DNA of 7,527 bases from Piscirickettsiaceae bacterium (GTDB lineage: Bacteria > Pseudomonadota > Gammaproteobacteria > Thiomicrospirales > Thiomicrospiraceae). The stretch is taken from positions 1 to 7,527 of the forward strand of contig JALUXI010000234.1 in assembly GCA_027019045.1 (NCBI GenBank). Direction: 5' to 3'. Every line of letters starts with the position of its first letter. Positions within the stretch are counted from its first letter, which is position 1. A program made the position numbers and the translations under genes. The notes under the pieces are model-generated. The model was not told the origin of the DNA and searched no databases. It saw nothing but the letters and a program-made list of their open reading frames with translations. This document shows positions 5,992 to 7,527 of the stretch, one piece after another.

Positions 5992-6360
5992 ATGCATAAA
6001 ACAGGAGTCAGTCGACCCGACAGAGTGGCGGAAGAGATTCGCCGTACGGTGTCTGAGTTGATTGTAAAAGAGGTGAAAGACCCTCGTTTAAAAAATGTGA
6101 CCATTACCGATTGTAAAGTCTCTCGTGACTTGGGGATTGCCAAGCTTTACTATACCTATATTGGCGCAACTGAAGAGAGTCCAGAAGTGGCAGAAGCCAA
6201 ACAAGCTTTAGAAAAAGCCAAAGGCTTTTTTCGCAGTGAAATTGGTAAGCAGATCAAGTTACGCATTGTGCCAGAAGTGCGTTTTTACTATGACAATGCG
6301 GCTGAAAATGCCAGTCATATCGAAGCACTGATCCAGAAAGCACTTTACGGTAAAGAGTAG
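5992..6360 (+). CDS. rbfA: 30S ribosome-binding factor RbfA
   Basis: RbfA is a small cytoplasmic KH-fold protein that binds the 30S subunit, helps mature the 5' end of 16S rRNA and is important at low temperature. The protein has 122 residues, slightly shorter than the 133 of E. coli, lacking most of its acidic C-terminal tail. Family signatures are RPDRVAEEIRR (8-18), KEVKDPRLKNVTIT (26-39), VSRDLGIAKLYYT (43-55) and LRIVPEVRFYYDNA (90-103). The ribosome binding site is AAGGA (5977-5981), ten bases before the ATG, which is rather long spacing. The gene follows the infB terminator. Its TAG stop directly abuts the truB ATG, so the pair are probably translationally coupled. Confidence 0.97.
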   Translation: MHKTGVSRPDRVAEEIRRTVSELIVKEVKDPRLKNVTITDCKVSRDLGIAKLYYTYIGATEESPEVAEAKQALEKAKGFFRSEIGKQIKLRIVPEVRFYYDNAAENASHIEALIQKALYGKE

Positions 6361-7275
6361 ATGGCAAGAAAAAGACGGCAAGATAGAGATCCCATTCACG
6401 GAATTGTGCTGGTGGACAAGCCAAAAGGATTGACCTCCAATGCAGTTCTGCAAAAAGTGATGCGGATGCTGAATGCCCAGAAAGGCGGACATACAGGTGC
6501 ATTGGATCCATTTGCCACAGGACTGTTGCCGATATGCTTAGGTGAGGCGACAAAGGTTTCAGGGTTGTTATTGGACGCTGATAAGCGTTATCTTGCCACT
6601 TTGAAACTGGGGGAAGCGACGACGACAGGGGATTTAGATGGCGAAGTGATTTTAACGCAGTCTGTTCCAGAGTTAACGGATGCATTGCTCGAATCGACTT
6701 TAGAAGGGTTTCTGGGTGAAGGCGAGCAGGTGCCGCCGATGTTTTCTGCATTAAAACATCAAGGCAAGCCGCTGTACGAATATGCTAGACAAGGCATTGA
6801 GATTGAACGCCCCGCTCGTCCTATTCACATAAAGTCACTTAAGCTGCTTAGTTTTCAACCTGATGAAATTCAGTTTGAAGTGCTGTGTTCCAAAGGCACC
6901 TATGTTCGCACTCTGGGAGAAGATATTGCTAAGGCATTAAACACCGTGGGGCATTTAACCGCATTACGGCGTACACAAACGGGAAGCCTAACAGCGGATC
7001 AGATGCTCTCCTTAGAGGCACTGGAAGAAAAGGTTGCTGAAGGTGAACCGTCCCTTTTTCCACTCGATATCGCTTTAACCGACACTCCAAGCCTCACCCT
7101 GAATGATGAACAGGTGGATTTTTTACGGCATGGCGGCATGTTAAAAATTGAAAAACCCGATGCAGATATTGAACAGGTGCGGCTTTATGATGCACAAGGG
7201 CAAATTGTTGCCATGGGCGAGTGGCACCCGAAAACAGGCCTGTTGAAAGCGAAGCGAGTTTTTCAGTTTGCTTGA
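6361..7275 (+). CDS. truB: tRNA pseudouridine(55) synthase TruB
   Basis: TruB isomerises uridine 55 in the T-loop of tRNAs to pseudouridine and also acts as a tRNA folding chaperone. The protein has 304 residues, close to the 314 of E. coli TruB. The catalytic motif GGHTGALDPFATG is at 42-54 with the nucleophile Asp49. Other family motifs are VDKPKGLTS (18-26), LGEATTTGDLDGEV (83-96), QVPPMFSALKHQGKPLYEYAR (123-143) and SKGTYVRTLGEDIA (177-190). A C-terminal PUA-like domain spans about 240-304. The ATG follows the rbfA stop with no gap and has only a weak ribosome binding site (AAAGAG, 6352-6357), which supports coupling to rbfA. The TGA stop overlaps the start of the next reading frame. Confidence 0.98.
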   Translation: MARKRRQDRDPIHGIVLVDKPKGLTSNAVLQKVMRMLNAQKGGHTGALDPFATGLLPICLGEATKVSGLLLDADKRYLATLKLGEATTTGDLDGEVILTQSVPELTDALLESTLEGFLGEGEQVPPMFSALKHQGKPLYEYARQGIEIERPARPIHIKSLKLLSFQPDEIQFEVLCSKGTYVRTLGEDIAKALNTVGHLTALRRTQTGSLTADQMLSLEALEEKVAEGEPSLFPLDIALTDTPSLTLNDEQVDFLRHGGMLKIEKPDADIEQVRLYDAQGQIVAMGEWHPKTGLLKAKRVFQFA

Positions 7276-7527
7276 TTTGCGTTTACCCATTCTGGATATT
7301 CGTTCAACCGAAGCGTTTGAAAGGTTGCATCTTGAAGGCAGTGTCAATATTCCATGGGATTTACTGCCTGAACGACTTAATCTACTGCCGCCTAAAGGCA
7401 TAACACTTCAGTTGATTTTTGAAAAAAATAATCAAGAAGCTGTGACTTTTTTGGCGGATAAAGGCCACCCCATTTCTGCTCACTTTTCTTGGGAAGAAAT
7501 CGCAAAATTTTGCGAAAAAATGCCAGA
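7268..7527 (+). CDS. Rhodanese-like domain protein (N-terminal part, runs off the window)
   Basis: An open frame of 86 codons continues to the window end. It starts at a TTG (7268) that overlaps the truB stop by eight bases; TTG at 7277 is an alternative. No ATG is available downstream of the in-frame stop at 7244-7246. The translation contains LPILDIRSTEAFERLHLEGSVNIPW (residues 6-30) and then LLPERLNLLPPKG, the typical first half of a rhodanese fold (DhR, then H-x-x-G-(A/S)-x-N-I-P). Where an active rhodanese has its CxxGxR sulfur-carrying loop, this protein reads LIFEKNNQEAVTFLADKGH with no cysteine; the only cysteine seen is C82, well past that site. It is thus probably a catalytically silent rhodanese-like domain, perhaps the N-terminal module of a larger protein such as a fused methyltransferase. 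The fusion is a guess, since the rest is not in view. Confidence 0.75.
   Translation, partial: MLDLRLPILDIRSTEAFERLHLEGSVNIPWDLLPERLNLLPPKGITLQLIFEKNNQEAVTFLADKGHPISAHFSWEEIAKFCEKMP

Noticed and set aside
6254..6751. 165-codon open frame on the minus strand across rbfA and truB
   Set aside because: It is the shadow of two well-identified conserved genes, has no recognisable domain and has no plausible initiation region.

Overview
The window is a housekeeping stretch of a gammaproteobacterial chromosome, and every recognisable gene is on the + strand. The protein sequences and moderate base composition fit a gammaproteobacterium. A sulfur-oxidising Thiomicrospira/Hydrogenovibrio-like relative is my best guess, but it rests on overall resemblance only and is held loosely.

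Layout. Bases 1-1125 carry the end of one ABC-transporter permease gene (DppB/OppB type) and a complete partner permease (DppC/OppC type), with overlapping stop and start codons. A near-consensus sigma-70-type promoter (TTGACA, 17 bp, TATATT) overlaps the stop codon of the second permease. It opens a short leader that contains an intrinsic terminator at 1222-1246. rimP follows, with a GTG start at 1288, then a 169-base gap, then nusA, infB, a second intrinsic terminator, rbfA and truB. The last 260 bases are the start of a rhodanese-like reading frame that overlaps the truB stop and runs off the window.

How the genes work together. rimP, nusA, infB, rbfA and truB form the classic nusA-infB operon. 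It makes a 30S maturation factor, a transcription elongation/termination factor, initiation factor IF2, a cold-adaptation ribosome-assembly factor and the tRNA U55 pseudouridine synthase. A terminator between the promoter and rimP, and another between infB and rbfA, suggest that NusA may tune its own operon by termination and readthrough. This is an inference from the architecture.

Most unusual features. The gap between rimP and nusA is filled by a 122-bp imperfect palindrome (1766-1887), followed by an extra copy of its end motif at 1896-1907. It looks like a small dispersed palindromic repeat (MITE/ERIC-like) sitting inside an essential operon, where it would be transcribed as a long hairpin. 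Other points of interest are a CxxC in NusA where the family usually has an R-(S/T)-x-P-E segment, a rhodanese-like domain with no catalytic cysteine after truB where rpsO is often found, and the absence of the metY tRNA gene upstream of rimP. I found no CRISPR array, rRNA, tRNA, transposase or phage gene.
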